DNA of 64,000 bases from Chlorops oryzae (taxonomy: Eukaryota; Arthropoda; Insecta; Diptera; Chloropidae), in the NCBI GenBank assembly GCA_020466095.1, contig CM035806.1, positions 133,500,573 through 133,564,572 on the forward strand. The letters run 5' to 3'. Below are positions 40,701 to 50,448 of this stretch, one piece after another (positions within the stretch are counted from its first letter, which is position 1; the number at the start of each line of letters is the position of its first letter). Position numbers and translations under genes: made by a program. The notes under the pieces are model-generated. The model was not told the DNA's origin, did no database searches, and saw only the letters and a program-made list of their open reading frames with translations.

Positions 40701-41345
40701 GAAGTGTTATTAGTGGAGCTGCCAGTGCCACCACTTGCGGAACTGTTCGAATTAGTTAGCACATTCCCTATACTCCCAGTACCGTTGGCGCCGCCATTGC
40801 TTGATCCATTGCCAATAGCTGCACTGTTTGCCACATTGCCATTGCCATTGCCGTTACCACTAGCAGTACCACCTGGATGCACTGGTGATTGAGTTGGCGT
40901 CGTACCTTGACTGTAGACCGTCTGAACCATATTCGGTGAGGGTGGAGAGAGATTTTGCGCACCACTCGTTGTCGTATAGCTTCCAACTAAACTATTCACT
41001 GTGATTATTTGTGGTGTGTATGTTGTATTTTGTTGATGTTGCTGCTGTTGATAATGCTGCAGCTGCTGCAAATGCTGTTGTTGTTGAGTATTGGCAGCCG
41101 TTTGTGCGTCCTGCTGTTGCTGCTGCTGATGATGTTGATGTTGCTGTTGTTGTTGTTGCTGCTGCTGGCGTTGTTGATGCTGATGCTGTTGCGGATCGTT
41201 AGAATTGCCACCACTGCCGCCACCACTCGACGGGTTTGTGCTGTGATTACCACCGCTACTACCACCGATTAAATTCGGTTGACAAGAAGACAGCGAAAAG
41301 CGAGAATAGTTTGAATCAACCACCGTCCATTGCAGACCTGGGAAG

Positions 41346-41387
<42 letters not shown>

Positions 41388-44300
41388 TGTGGTGAGACAT
41401 TCTTTCTAGTTACCAACAGTCGCAACAACAAATTAAAACACTCTCTTCGAGACTCTACTTTTTCGCTATTCGCTGTTATTATTCTACGTCCTTTTTTTCT
41501 GTTATCTTTCTCCATTATATTTCTTTAAATTATTTTTTTTTTACTTTACTTTTAAGTGATTTTACTATTGTCAACACAAAAAGAGAGGGAGAGAAAATGC
41601 GAAAGAGCTCATAAAATGCATCATAGTTTTGGGTTTTAAAAAATTTACTTCGATTTAAAAGAGATCTACTTTTTTCTTAGCCTTCGGTTCTTGCATACTG
41701 CAGTATTAGGCAGACGTAAGACGATGAGATCCAAAGAACTGGAGTAATCTAAATATAGGAATAGGAATACTCTATGCTAAAGCTCTCTCCTGTTCCCAAG
41801 TACGGCAATTGGCGCGTTGAATGTTCAAATTTCGTCGATTTAAGCGCAATATGCTTTCATATTGTGTTTTTTATTTTTAATTTTTGTTATTACTTTTTGA
41901 TTTAAATTTGGTTTTGGTTTTTGTTTTTTTTATAACTTTTCGCTTCGTTCGAAAAATCGAAATATCCAAAAAATTTTGATGAAGTGTTAAATTTGCAACT
42001 TAATCTAAAAACGATTGATAAATGAGTGCCGCTGTTTTGTTATGCAAACCCATATTGTCAAGCTACCCCACCAATCGTTGATGTTAATATCCTTCTTTTG
42101 TCTTTCAGTTCCCTAAGTCCATGCAAATGAAAGTTCACAGAAATATGGACGGCTAATTCACATAAAAAAGAGCGCTTAAAATAGGCATGTTTCGCAAGTG
42201 AAATGTAATTCAAAGCAAAATACGCACTCTACTATCAAATCAAGCAGTCAGTGTAGAATCAACGCACGCAATTGCTCCATAATGATCTAAGCAATGCACT
42301 TGTAAATATTTAGTTTCGCTTTTTTAGATAATCTTAAGGAATATCGCGAACGATTGGAATGCTCGGAATGGACTAAATGTTTTATTTGGGCATACCGAAA
42401 ATATTTTCCGGAATCATCGTCGCCTTGGTGTCAAGAAAAATTCTGATATTTTAGGGTTACAAATTTACTTTTATTTTAATTTTAACGTTTTGGGTATGCC
42501 CCGAGTTTTTCTGAAGGAAAGAAGACTAAATTAGTATTGTGAGACCATGTAAAAGGTAAAATAACTTTTCCATGAGTAGCCATGAGTCAGGCTTGGAAAA
42601 AAAAACTAAATTTTAAATAACATAGTATGTATGCCAAATTATATTCTGATCAAACAAAAGAAAATTTCACTTGATTTCATAAGTTATCCATGGCATATTA
42701 TCATAAAAAGTGTTGAACTGCAAAATATCTTGTTAGTTTTAAAGATGACGTGGAAGTAGACACAGCACTAGTTCATCATTATAGTCTGATTAAATCATAT
42801 AACTTTTCATGTTTTTGATAAAAGAACCCAATATGATTAAATCAATCGAGGAATCATGTATTACAACCGATAATAAAGACGGTGGAGACGAATCTCGTAA
42901 ACATAATTGGGGGGCGCTGAAATCAGTCTCATTAACCGTTTCTTTTAGATTGGCTCTAGTTTTTGAGATATCGCGGTTTAAAAATTATGACAAACTTCAT
43001 TAAAAAATATATACATATATTTAGTTTATGTTGCTATATATTTATGACAGAATAATGACGATAACGTTAATTACTTGTATTTAGGAGAACTGGCATTTTA
43101 TAAGTGCTTATTTTCAATTTCCATCACATTAATTAAAAAGTGAAGCATACCTTTAGGGGAAGTAAAATTGTTGACTTTCGATTTGTTAAATATATTTTTT
43201 TCAGTTTAAAGACACTGCTTTGAAAAAGAATTTTAAGAGTAATGATGTTTTTTGACAAGACGGTGTAATGGGAAAGCAAATGACTAGCAACTGAGACTTC
43301 TGAAGTTCAAACCCCGCATTTTGGACCACGTAAATTTTTTAAGTAAATATCAAAATTATGCTTGCATACTTTAGGGATCCAGCTTTAAACACGAAAATCT
43401 CCGTTAACTGAGCCAATCCCAAAAACTCAATATCATTATTGTATTCAGGGTGTTTTAGTTATTATTTCTAGATATGAAAGCAGTTTGTCGGTTTTTTGAA
43501 CTAGCAGTGTTATTACAAAAAAAAAAAAAAAAAACACACCTAAGCTAACAAAACTTTTTTGAAACTGACTAGCAAATATTACTCCACTGCACTAGACTTG
43601 GGGAAACGAGGCTAACGGCTTTAGCAAAGAATTGCATGAGATCTTCAAAGTTTGTGATGGGTTCATGATGATAGAAAATATTTGATTTAATGACTGTCGT
43701 TGAAGTTATTACCTGAATGTGCGGATTGAGAATTAGGTGCATCATGTTCGGATGGCGTCGTTGCACCTGATATATCCAAAGGAATCGATTGTTGTACCCC
43801 ACTGATGTCGACTTCTGGTTTCTGTTCCATTACAAAGAGAAGAAAAATTATGTTTGACTAAGTGAAATCAGATTATGCATTCCTATCCATGGTAATTACA
43901 ATTTGCATCGGAACGCGTCCATGGCCGTCATCGAGGCTATCGGAATCCTGAGGATGGGGTTCCAAATCAGGATTTACTGACTCTTTCAGCAGCTTAGTAG
44001 TGTGAAGTGTATGTCCAGTTAGATTACCCAAAGGACCAGTGCTAGTTCCAAAAGACATTTGACACATTTGCGACAAACTTACACCCGTTGCATTGCCGCT
44101 AGTATCCAATGAGCCAGTGTGCTGATCTTCGGAACTAGTACGATCACCGGAGCCTGCAAAAAGTTAAAAAAAAAAAAAAAAGGAGAAAGTCAAAAATATT
44201 ATTGGCATGCATTTAAGTTTTAAAGAATCTCTGTATTTATCTGAGAGCATTAAATAGCAAAAATGCCTTCTTTTAACGCTCAGTTGAAATTGGTTGGCTA

Positions 44301-45207
44301 TACCAATACAATACCCTCATCCTCTTCTATATCGTCCAACTGCTCACCATTGTTCGAGGATTTTCTTAATCTTTTCCTTCTAGTTGCTGGTGAAGCGCCT
44401 GCGCTCAATGGTGATGGTGTGCGTCTTAGTAAGCCACCATGTTGTTGCGCTGTTTGTGTTTGACTATTTTGTTGTTGATGATGATGTTGTTGTTGCTGCT
44501 GTTGCTGTGCTTGCTGCTGTTGATGGTGATGGTGCTGTTGTTGCTGTTGTTGTTGAATTTGCTGTTGATGCTGATGATGATGGTGTTGCTGTTGAAATTG
44601 CGACTCTGTGCTCCCCCAAAGTGAGTCAGCAACGCTGCCACTGTTGCTGCTTCCAATACCACCACTACTGCCACTTCCACCCCCATTGCCAGCAGCACTT
44701 GCCTGATTATTGCTGCTGGCATTGCCCATCAACTCGTTCGGTTCATTCGACGATTTGCTGTCTGATTTCGTTAAATTGGCAGGGTCGGTGGGCATTTCAG
44801 CGAGTCCTTTGATTTTAAGCATTTCCGCAGTTTTGAGTATATGCGGTAACTGCTCTTGTGACACATTGACTTCACCGTAGTACATAAAATCCACCATGGT
44901 CTTAAGATCATCGTACTGAACATCCTTTAATATGACAATCGGATGCTGGCATGGATTCGTCGTAAACAGTGTCTGCATGAGCAAATAAAATAAATAAGAC
45001 GCCGTCCATATGATATAAAGAAACGGAAGTGTATACCTGAAAATATGAGCTGCAGGCTGATAGAACAATTTTATGCGCCTGCAATTGCCTGCCTTCGGCT
45101 GCAAGCGTTACATCGACTAAAGTACCATTATGAAGCAACGAGGAGCACACTGATATGAAATTGGGCTGGTGATTGTTCCACCGCAGACAGAACTGCTGTA
45201 CCGACAT
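33015..45207 (-). CDS. BTB transcription factor, isoform with C-terminal zinc-ribbon
   Basis: Minus-strand exons 45037-45207, 44315-44972, 43900-44153 and 43713-43821 (shared), then 34398-34658, 33414-34345 and 33015-33347, stay in phase throughout and give about 905 residues. Residues 1-118 are a BTB/POZ domain of the fly ttk/lola type (FCLRWNNHQ, LVDVTLAAEGR, AHKIVLSACSSYFQ, MVDFMYYGEVNVSQ, LKTAEMLKIKGLAE). Long Gln/His/Ser/Asn-rich linkers follow. The last exon has C-x2-C (CNFCW), C-x2-C (CPEC), then CIVPCFQEYH, the zinc-ribbon pattern seen at the C-terminus of piggyBac transposases. The 52-nt intron at 34346-34397 is inferred from a frame change. The BTB plus psq exon set suggests Drosophila BtbVII, but I cannot confirm orthology. 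BTB proteins dimerise and regulate transcription in the nucleus. Confidence 0.72.
35169..35229. repeat. (TA)n microsatellite
   Basis: About 30 TA units. Confidence 0.95.
35978..36518. mobile_element. pogo-like non-autonomous element, TA TSD
   Basis: Ends CAGTGGAAATCGTTTATAAC (35978) and GTTATAATCGATTTCGACTG (36518) are flanked by TA on both sides. Many internal TATAACAGAC/GTCTGTTATA-like motifs repeat through the 541 bp. The CAGT ends and TA target fit the pogo/Tigger branch of Tc1-mariner. No transposase. Confidence 0.8.
37706..37742. repeat. (TA)n microsatellite
   Basis: About 18 TA units. Confidence 0.9.
38365..38483 (+). mobile_element. 119-bp hairpin MITE, copy 1
   Basis: Arms AGTGGTATTCAAGCAACAGT and its inverted partner, with inner GTGCAAATATTGCACACTGC repeats, form a near-complete hairpin. 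Flanks are ACT and ATT. Copy 2 is its reverse complement. Confidence 0.8.
38513..38631 (-). mobile_element. 119-bp hairpin MITE, copy 2 (inverted), TSD ATT
   Basis: The reverse complement of copy 1 apart from one base by my reading. It is flanked by ATT at 38510-38512 and 38632-38634. A 29-bp spacer separates the two copies. Confidence 0.8.
39614..40063 (-). other. In-frame 149-codon open extension after the TAG of the psq isoform
   Basis: Directly after the TAG at 40064-40066, the same frame stays open to 39614. Its composition matches the protein upstream: Gln-rich (QQVQQHQQPQQPQQRQQQ), then Asn, Thr, Ile, with a poly-Ala run. This looks like coding sequence reached by stop-codon readthrough or by an unseen splice. 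The TAG is followed by A rather than C, so the context is not the strongest known. Confidence 0.55.
40064..45207 (-). CDS. BTB transcription factor, isoform with pipsqueak HTH
   Basis: The four shared exons splice in phase (one base left over) to a large exon 40064-41337, giving 821 residues. The final exon holds Gln/His tracts, Asn/Gly-rich linkers and, at about residues 615-670, KRKRSVNPQGDENFIRAL, GIGFCKAARLYGVNNRTLW and YKKRGYPVSRPS. This is a pipsqueak-type helix-turn-helix that binds DNA. A poly-Ala stretch follows. The acceptor's pyrimidine tract is made by a (CT)n microsatellite at 41348-41385. The frame ends at a TAG (40064-40066) followed by a further open frame, listed separately. 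It is probably a sequence-specific nuclear regulator that oligomerises through BTB. A third form would retain the sequence after 43900 and stop after VITMDRNA at 43873. Confidence 0.85.
41338..43712 (-). other. Intron of the BTB gene before the psq exon
   Basis: Contains (GA)n at 41348-41385 and otherwise AT-rich sequence with no supported exon. Confidence 0.6.
41348..41385. repeat. (GA)n microsatellite acting as pyrimidine tract
   Basis: On the minus strand this is (CT)n immediately before CCCCTTCCCAG, the acceptor of the psq exon. Confidence 0.85.
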
Positions 45208-46085
45208 TGTAGGGCACGCGCTAATGCGCTTTCGTCGTCACTTTCAAAATAATGAGTCTGTATATTGCAATCAGATTTCTCCTTCACTGATAGGTTAGAT
45301 AAGTTGCATTCAAATTTTGGGGATTGGTGCTCGCCAACCCGTCTGCAACTGCGACCGATAACGTTAAGCTTTTATGCTTTGTTTCGTATATGCTTATAGT
45401 TCGAAAAATCTTTATCTCTGCTTCTTACTCTGGCTATTCCTTTTTCAAAAAGTTCACTATTTGTAAGGTTACATCGTTTCTGTATCTGCAATAGTCATTT
45501 AAAGAAATATGTTTACTGTCTGTTATGGTTGAAGAAAAAAATCTTTGTCATTCTTTCATTCCGCGTTCGCGTACACGTACATACAAATGCGCGTTTGTAT
45601 GTGCGTCATGTATGAGACCTTGAATTCTATGACGTCATTTGACGACTAATAAATGTGAGATTTTTAACATGTATCAATACGATTTATTGTTATTTTCTTA
45701 ATTACATTTACCATTCGAAGTCAAGAGCATATGAAACGAATATCAATCAGCGACATTTTTCAAAATAAATCACTTCTTTTTCACGTACGAACGCACATTC
45801 TGCCATTTGTTATGCTTTATACTGTGAAAATTAGAGTTGGAAAATTATCGATGGCACTATCGATAGCACGAATGTTTTATACAATTTCTTCGATATTTTT
45901 TAAGCACTATCGATATATTCGGCTCCAAATGACGATGTATCCATTTATCCAAGTTCTTATATACGCTATTTTTTACACGTTATGCTATGTTCTCACTATA
46001 GGGGTTAAGGGGTTAATACCCGATACTTTAACTCAATGCATTCATATCAGCTTCGAGCGAGTTAAGGTTTACTAACGTCATATGA
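45208..46085. promoter_or_regulatory. Upstream region of the BTB gene
   Basis: Holds the likely 5' UTR and promoter of the minus-strand BTB gene. Three TATCGAT-type motifs at 45847-45915 fit DREF/BEAF-32 sites, and a TGACGTCA-like site occurs near 45630. Regulatory use is inferred. Confidence 0.35.
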
Positions 46086-46237
46086 CCCAGCCGGAAAGTT
46101 CACTACTTCTGCACTACTTCCGAAGTGGTGAAAATTCATACTGCGGCTACTCGCATTACTAACCCTTACTGTTAATGAAGTTTTTTGCGAGATGGCCGCT
46201 GTTTTCATTACATGCATGCGATAATGTCCGGCTTGGG
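46086..46237. mobile_element. Short copy of the CCCAGCCGG element
   Basis: Starts CCCAGCCGGAAAGTTCACTA and ends GATAATGTCCGGCTTGGG, with CACTTCCGAAGTGGTGAAAA inside. It is an internally deleted relative of 26102-26827. No matching TSD. Confidence 0.6.
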
Positions 46238-46305
46238 AGTTTGAAATCTAAAAAACGCGCAAGGTATATCTGATATACTATATCATCGAGAAATTGTAAT
46301 TAAAA

Positions 46306-46521
46306 ATGGAATTTGCTTTATTAGAAATGTTTAAAGAAGCTGAAAAAGCCAAAGGAATATTGGAAGCAATAATATCAGAAGAGCATTGCAATGTCCGCAG
46401 GAACAAAAAAATATTAATGGAACTAATAGTGAAAGCGGCATCACAAAACGTTCCACGACCTGTGATCAAAATTAACATAATCAAATACGTACATCCTTCC
46501 CCACTCATTTTCTGCACGTGA
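46306..46521 (+). CDS. Short open frame of unknown function
   Basis: Encodes MEFALLEMFKEAEKAKGILE..., 71 residues, Lys/Glu-rich and helical-looking up to about residue 50. I do not recognise it. It could be the first exon of a transposon or host gene; a GTACAT just after AAATAC near 46489 could be a donor. No membrane segment. Confidence 0.3.
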   Translation: MEFALLEMFKEAEKAKGILEAIISEEHCNVRRNKKILMELIVKAASQNVPRPVIKINIIKYVHPSPLIFCT

Positions 46522-46990
46522 AAGCTTTCTGCTAGTGTCGTATTAAATGTTTATCCGGTTTTTGTACTCGGTGTTAGCAGATGTAACTGAAAATTTCAAA
46601 TGCAACTCTGCGCTAACCTCAGAGTTAAATGTTAACCCATGATATATTTTCGGGCTAAGCTTGAGGTACAATAGGTGCGACAGAACGACACGACAAAACG
46701 ATTTGTCGCATCCGATTTGTCCTGTTGCAAGCCAATGTACAATAGCAGGGAAAATCGTATCGTTTACAATCATATGTTACTCGCAAACGCCAAAAAAATT
46801 TGACAATAACAGTTTAAACCTTTCGATAAAAAAAAAAGTAGGAAAATGAGAGCATAAAGGGCGCAATGAATTTTGTTGTATGCAACGGCAGCATTTTTAG
46901 GCCATCGAAAATACATTGAGGCAAAAAAGCGCACGTGAAAGTGGTGGGTTCGATCAATGTTCGGATGTCGGGACGAATTGGAATTTTACG

Positions 46991-47203
46991 CTACAACATT
47001 AAATGGAATGAAAAAAGACGATCCTGAAATATTTTGTAAGGCCACTCGTATGAATGTTCAGAAATTTGACATTGACTATTTGAATGTAGTTTTCTTGCTA
47101 TTTCTTGCCACACTTGGTGCGGATGATCCTTGTCATAAAGCATAGGCTTTTCGCGCACCAGATCTATTAATATTTGAATATTTCCCTCGCTGAGCTTATT
47201 CAT
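46991..47203 (-). pseudogene. MADF-domain protein fragment
   Basis: MNKLSEGNIQILIDLVREKP, then MLYDKDHPHQVWQEIARKL, then SYEWPYKIFQDR, in the order of a MADF/Myb-SANT-like domain (L...V...P.LYD...W.EIA..L...W...R..). About 70 residues, shorter than the roughly 85-residue domain because a piece between HPH and VW seems missing. It is part of the transposon at 46657-48395. Confidence 0.55.
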
Positions 47204-47283
47204 TTCACAACTTCCATTTACCTTTCAAAACAGATGTTTCAGATATCAGCCCTGTTTTTAACGCAACCATCCCTGCTTTCAGC

Positions 47284-48204
47284 TAGTGTCGAAACGATAC
47301 CATTAAAGTATCGATACTAGTACTCATTTAATGTAGCGAGATTAAGTATCGATACCACTAAAATACCGAACCAAAAGTATCGATACTGGGTAGTACTCGC
47401 TCAAGATTAAACAAATTTTTATGATTCTTGGATTTACAATCATAACCATGGGCGTAGCTAGGGATTTTTTCTAGGGTGGTCAGATTTTAATATATAATTA
47501 TATGATATACCTGTTGGTATAGTAAATTTGAAGTACTACTGATTTTTTCTAGGGTTGGAAAAGAGGTTTTTAGAATGGGAGTTTGAATTATTGTTTCTTG
47601 TCAGTGCTGCCAATCATTTGGCGTAGGTTTAACCTTTAGATAATTTATAAAAATCCCTTTCCCTTGCGAGGAAAATGCTTAAGGCCTGTATCGAGCAGGC
47701 ATGAACCGTCAAACTCCATATAAAAAAAAGTGCGCTAAAAGCCCGATAAATGGATTTCCGCCGTCAATTAGCAAACCCATATCCAGCATTTATTGCCTTA
47801 ATAAATTAAGACGCAATCTTTAAAAAAATAGGAGGCGCTAGCTTCCGAGGCTATCGGCCTCAAGAAATTATTCCTGTTCATTGACAATTACAGCTCACAT
47901 GTAAACAAAACTCAGCTGACTTTAGCGCGTGAAATATATGGCTAACTTCACAAAGATAAATTAGTATCTACTCGATACCGGCCTTTACGAAAAACCATTT
48001 CTAAATCGAAAAAGTCCCTCAAAAAGGGAAAACCCCCACAAATTTGCAGCACTAATACAAGGAAAAATATTATGAGTAAATACTGACTTTAAAGTATCGA
48101 TACCGCGAAAACACTTGGTGGTAAGTATTGAGTACAAAATATACTCAGTATTGACTAAAAGTATTCGATATCAAGTAGTATTTACTCATTTTGTTTCAAC
48201 ACTA
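47284..48204. mobile_element. hAT-type element, exact 8-bp TSD CTTTCAGC
   Basis: Ends TAGTGTCGAAAC (47284) and GTTTCAACACTA (48204) are flanked by CTTTCAGC at 47276-47283 and 48205-48212. Near both ends are many TATCGATAC and AGTATCGATA motifs, likely binding sites. It contains the 303-bp element at 47682-47984. No transposase. Confidence 0.85.
47682..47984. mobile_element. 303-bp element with AGGCCNGTATCGAG ends, 3-bp TSD TTA
   Basis: Ends AGGCCTGTATCGAGCAG and CTACTCGATACCGGCCT are flanked by TTA at 47679-47681 and 47985-47987. The right 120 bp recur at 60541-60661. Confidence 0.7.
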
Positions 48205-48563
48205 CTTTCAGCATGTCAAATCGTGTCGGAGCAACAAAAATTCAATTTTTCGAATATTTGTCGCATCGTGCTGTCATATCCGAGAGCATTTTACATTATT
48301 CCATAGGTTTGCGTGTATTGATATTACATTTGATAGATCGCGACGCCAAAACGCATCGTCGTGTCGTTCTGTCGCACATATTGTACCTCAAGCTTTAGAT
48401 GATTTTTTTATGTGTTTTGACATTTGAAACTCTGGGATTCGCCGATAGCCCTAAGTCCTGTTCCATACTAGGCGACAGTCGCCGGAGACACATTTTGTTT
48501 CGATGGCGAGGGACGGTCGGAGAAGAGAGAGAACTAACCCGGTCTAGTGAAAACATAGCATTA

Positions 48564-48733
48564 GGGCCCATTTACACTTTTGACGTTTGACATCAAAAAA
48601 ATTTGACTTCAAAATTTAAAATCATTTTTCGATTGAAAAAACGATTTTGATGTCAAAAATTCTTACGTGTATACTTTTTGAAGATTGTTTTGACATAGAT
48701 TTTGACAAAATTGTCAAATGTGTAAATGCCCCC
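48564..48733. mobile_element. 170-bp MITE with GGGCCCATTTACAC ends, 3-bp TSD TTA
   Basis: Ends GGGCCCATTTACAC (48564) and GTGTAAATGCCCCC (48733) are flanked by TTA at 48561-48563 and 48734-48736. Internally it has many TTTGAC/GTCAAA motifs in both orientations. Confidence 0.7.
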
Positions 48734-48754
48734 TTACACTGCAGCCAAACGTTC

Positions 48755-48868
48755 AATAATTTGCTTTCAAGTTGAGCACACCTACTGGTTGTCAAAATTC
48801 TTTAAAATTGAAGCTATCGGGCATGTGATAGAAATCGAATACGACAGAAAAGTTCGATTTCGGTTAAA
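48755..48868 (+). repeat. Left arm of an inverted repeat that hosts the LINE
   Basis: The stretch ATCGGGCATGTGATAGAAAT through CGAATACGACAGAAAA is the inverted partner of 55191-55275. Together with TTTCAAGTTG it forms arms of about 85-110 bp. Confidence 0.6.
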
Positions 48869-49009
48869 TTTTCATACAAATGTACATAGAAAACCATGGG
48901 ACCATTAAGGCGACTACACAACAAGTGGAGATAGCGGCTTTGAGTTGGGGCCCATATAGAATGGACACAGTCCAACCCTTCAGGGGGACTCAAACCTAAC
49001 TCTCTTGGG

Positions 49010-50448
49010 ATGGGTATAAATCCAAATATGTCCAACCCATCAGGGGGACAGCACAAAGCTGCGCCTAGCGGCATTAAAAAATCGGCCCCTCCACACCCTA
49101 AGGGTAGGATGGTCCGCACTCAAATCATGAGGCAAAGCGCTGTTTCCCGCACCACACCGGTAAAGGGCAAAGACTCTGCCTCGTCTTCGAGGAGCACCAA
49201 TGCTAAGGCAAATGAGCCTAGCACTGATGCCACCCCTGCCCAAGCGCCCCTCGGTTCAGCAGATTCCTCGGCAAATAAGCCGGCTCATGCAAAGACTGGG
49301 GACGCGGCCGGCACCATTTCCACGGGCAACAAAGCTCGGAACGCCTCAACACGGGCGTACAGGACCCGCAGGGCCGCCTTGCGGATCCTAGCAAAATTCG
49401 AGCTATTCTGCTCCGGAATCCTTAACGGAAACTGATAAGGCATCCATTGAATGGGCCAAGAAAAATGCCGATGCTCGTCCGGAGAGTATGCCGCCTGCTA
49501 CAGGGGCAACTCAAAAGCGACAAAGGTCGGCAGACACCTCCGCTTCTACCAACACTCAGGTTGGTAAAAAAAACCGAGGCTTACAGCCCCCAAGCCGAAT
49601 ACGGCCCGCCCCTATAATGAGATAGCGAAGAGCTCTCTCATATGGGCTATAATAGACGCCAGCAACAGCGACGGAACCATCTCTCCGGCTAACTGGAAGT
49701 TGGTTGAACTCGCGCTGCTGCGCGTCTATAGCAAGGTTGTCCTTGCCCACCCAGGCCCTTCACCAGTCTGCAGAGATGCAGGTTGGTACCAAGGGCACGT
49801 TAAATTGATAGCATGTGCGGATCAACGATCAGCGGATCTCTACAAGCTAGCCATCGCCGAAGTGGGAGAGGTCTGGCCCGGCGCTAACCTTCAAGCGGTT
49901 ACAAGGGACCAGATTCCAAGCCGTCCGAGATCGCAGGCTTGGCTTCATTGGAGCCATCGTCGCCGGAGGAGATTCTCCAGCTGCTGAGGCTCAGCAATCT
50001 TGACCTCCCAACCCACGATTGGAAGGTGGTGAAGGTTGGGGAGCCCAGCGGAAGCTTGCGTGAGGTATTCGTCGTGTTAAATGAAGGGTCCCTTGCGCCA
50101 TTGCAGGAGAGAAAGTGTGTGGTCAACTACGGCTTCGGGTCGACCACCCTCCGCATCTACAAGGGCGACAAAGCGAGCAACGCGGCAAGCGGCTCAGTAT
50201 CTGCTCCCTCTGCACCGGCGGAGGGAACTACGGGTCCACCCGACCAGACGGGGGATCCGGCGGAGAAAGAGGCGATCCTACACTCCGATGACGGATGTAG
50301 CACGGTCTCGACCTCCGAAATAGTTGGGTATTTCTTCGACCTTGCTCTGGCTTCAGAGCAAGAAGAAGCCCTTCTGTCTTCCGGGGAGGAGGACCTGGAA
50401 CAGACCGTCGTCTGCCTGTACAAGGATAGTAAAGGTGGTGCAAATTAA
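49010..50448 (+). pseudogene. LINE ORF1 (frameshifted)
   Basis: Three frames carry consecutive parts: residues rich in Ser/Ala/Lys up to 49435, then YNEIAKSSLIWAIIDAS... ARSADLYKLAIAEVGEVWPG-like sequence at 49616-49938, then DWKVVKVGEPSGSLREVFVV and SLAPLQERKCVVNYGFGS to 50448. The middle and last parts match the DUF4780-type nucleic-acid-binding ORF1 of LOA/R1-like LINEs. At least two indels break it. It presumably coated the LINE RNA. Confidence 0.65.

Larger units (their letters stand above)
46657..48395. mobile_element. DNA transposon with AAGCTTGAGGTAC ends carrying a MADF gene remnant
   Basis: The left end AAGCTTGAGGTACAATAGGT with GCGACAGAACGACACGAC is mirrored by GTCGTGTCGTTCTGTCGC and GTACCTCAAGCTT at the right. 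The TSD is ambiguous (possibly TA). It encodes the MADF fragment at 46991-47203 and is split by the hAT element at 47284-48204. MADF-type DNA-binding proteins accompany PIF/Harbinger transposases, so that class is likely but not shown. Confidence 0.6.

Noticed and set aside
43258..43330. tRNA-like stretch with a B-box-like GTTCAAACC
   Set aside because: The acceptor stem does not pair and no anticodon arm is evident; at most a degenerate relic.
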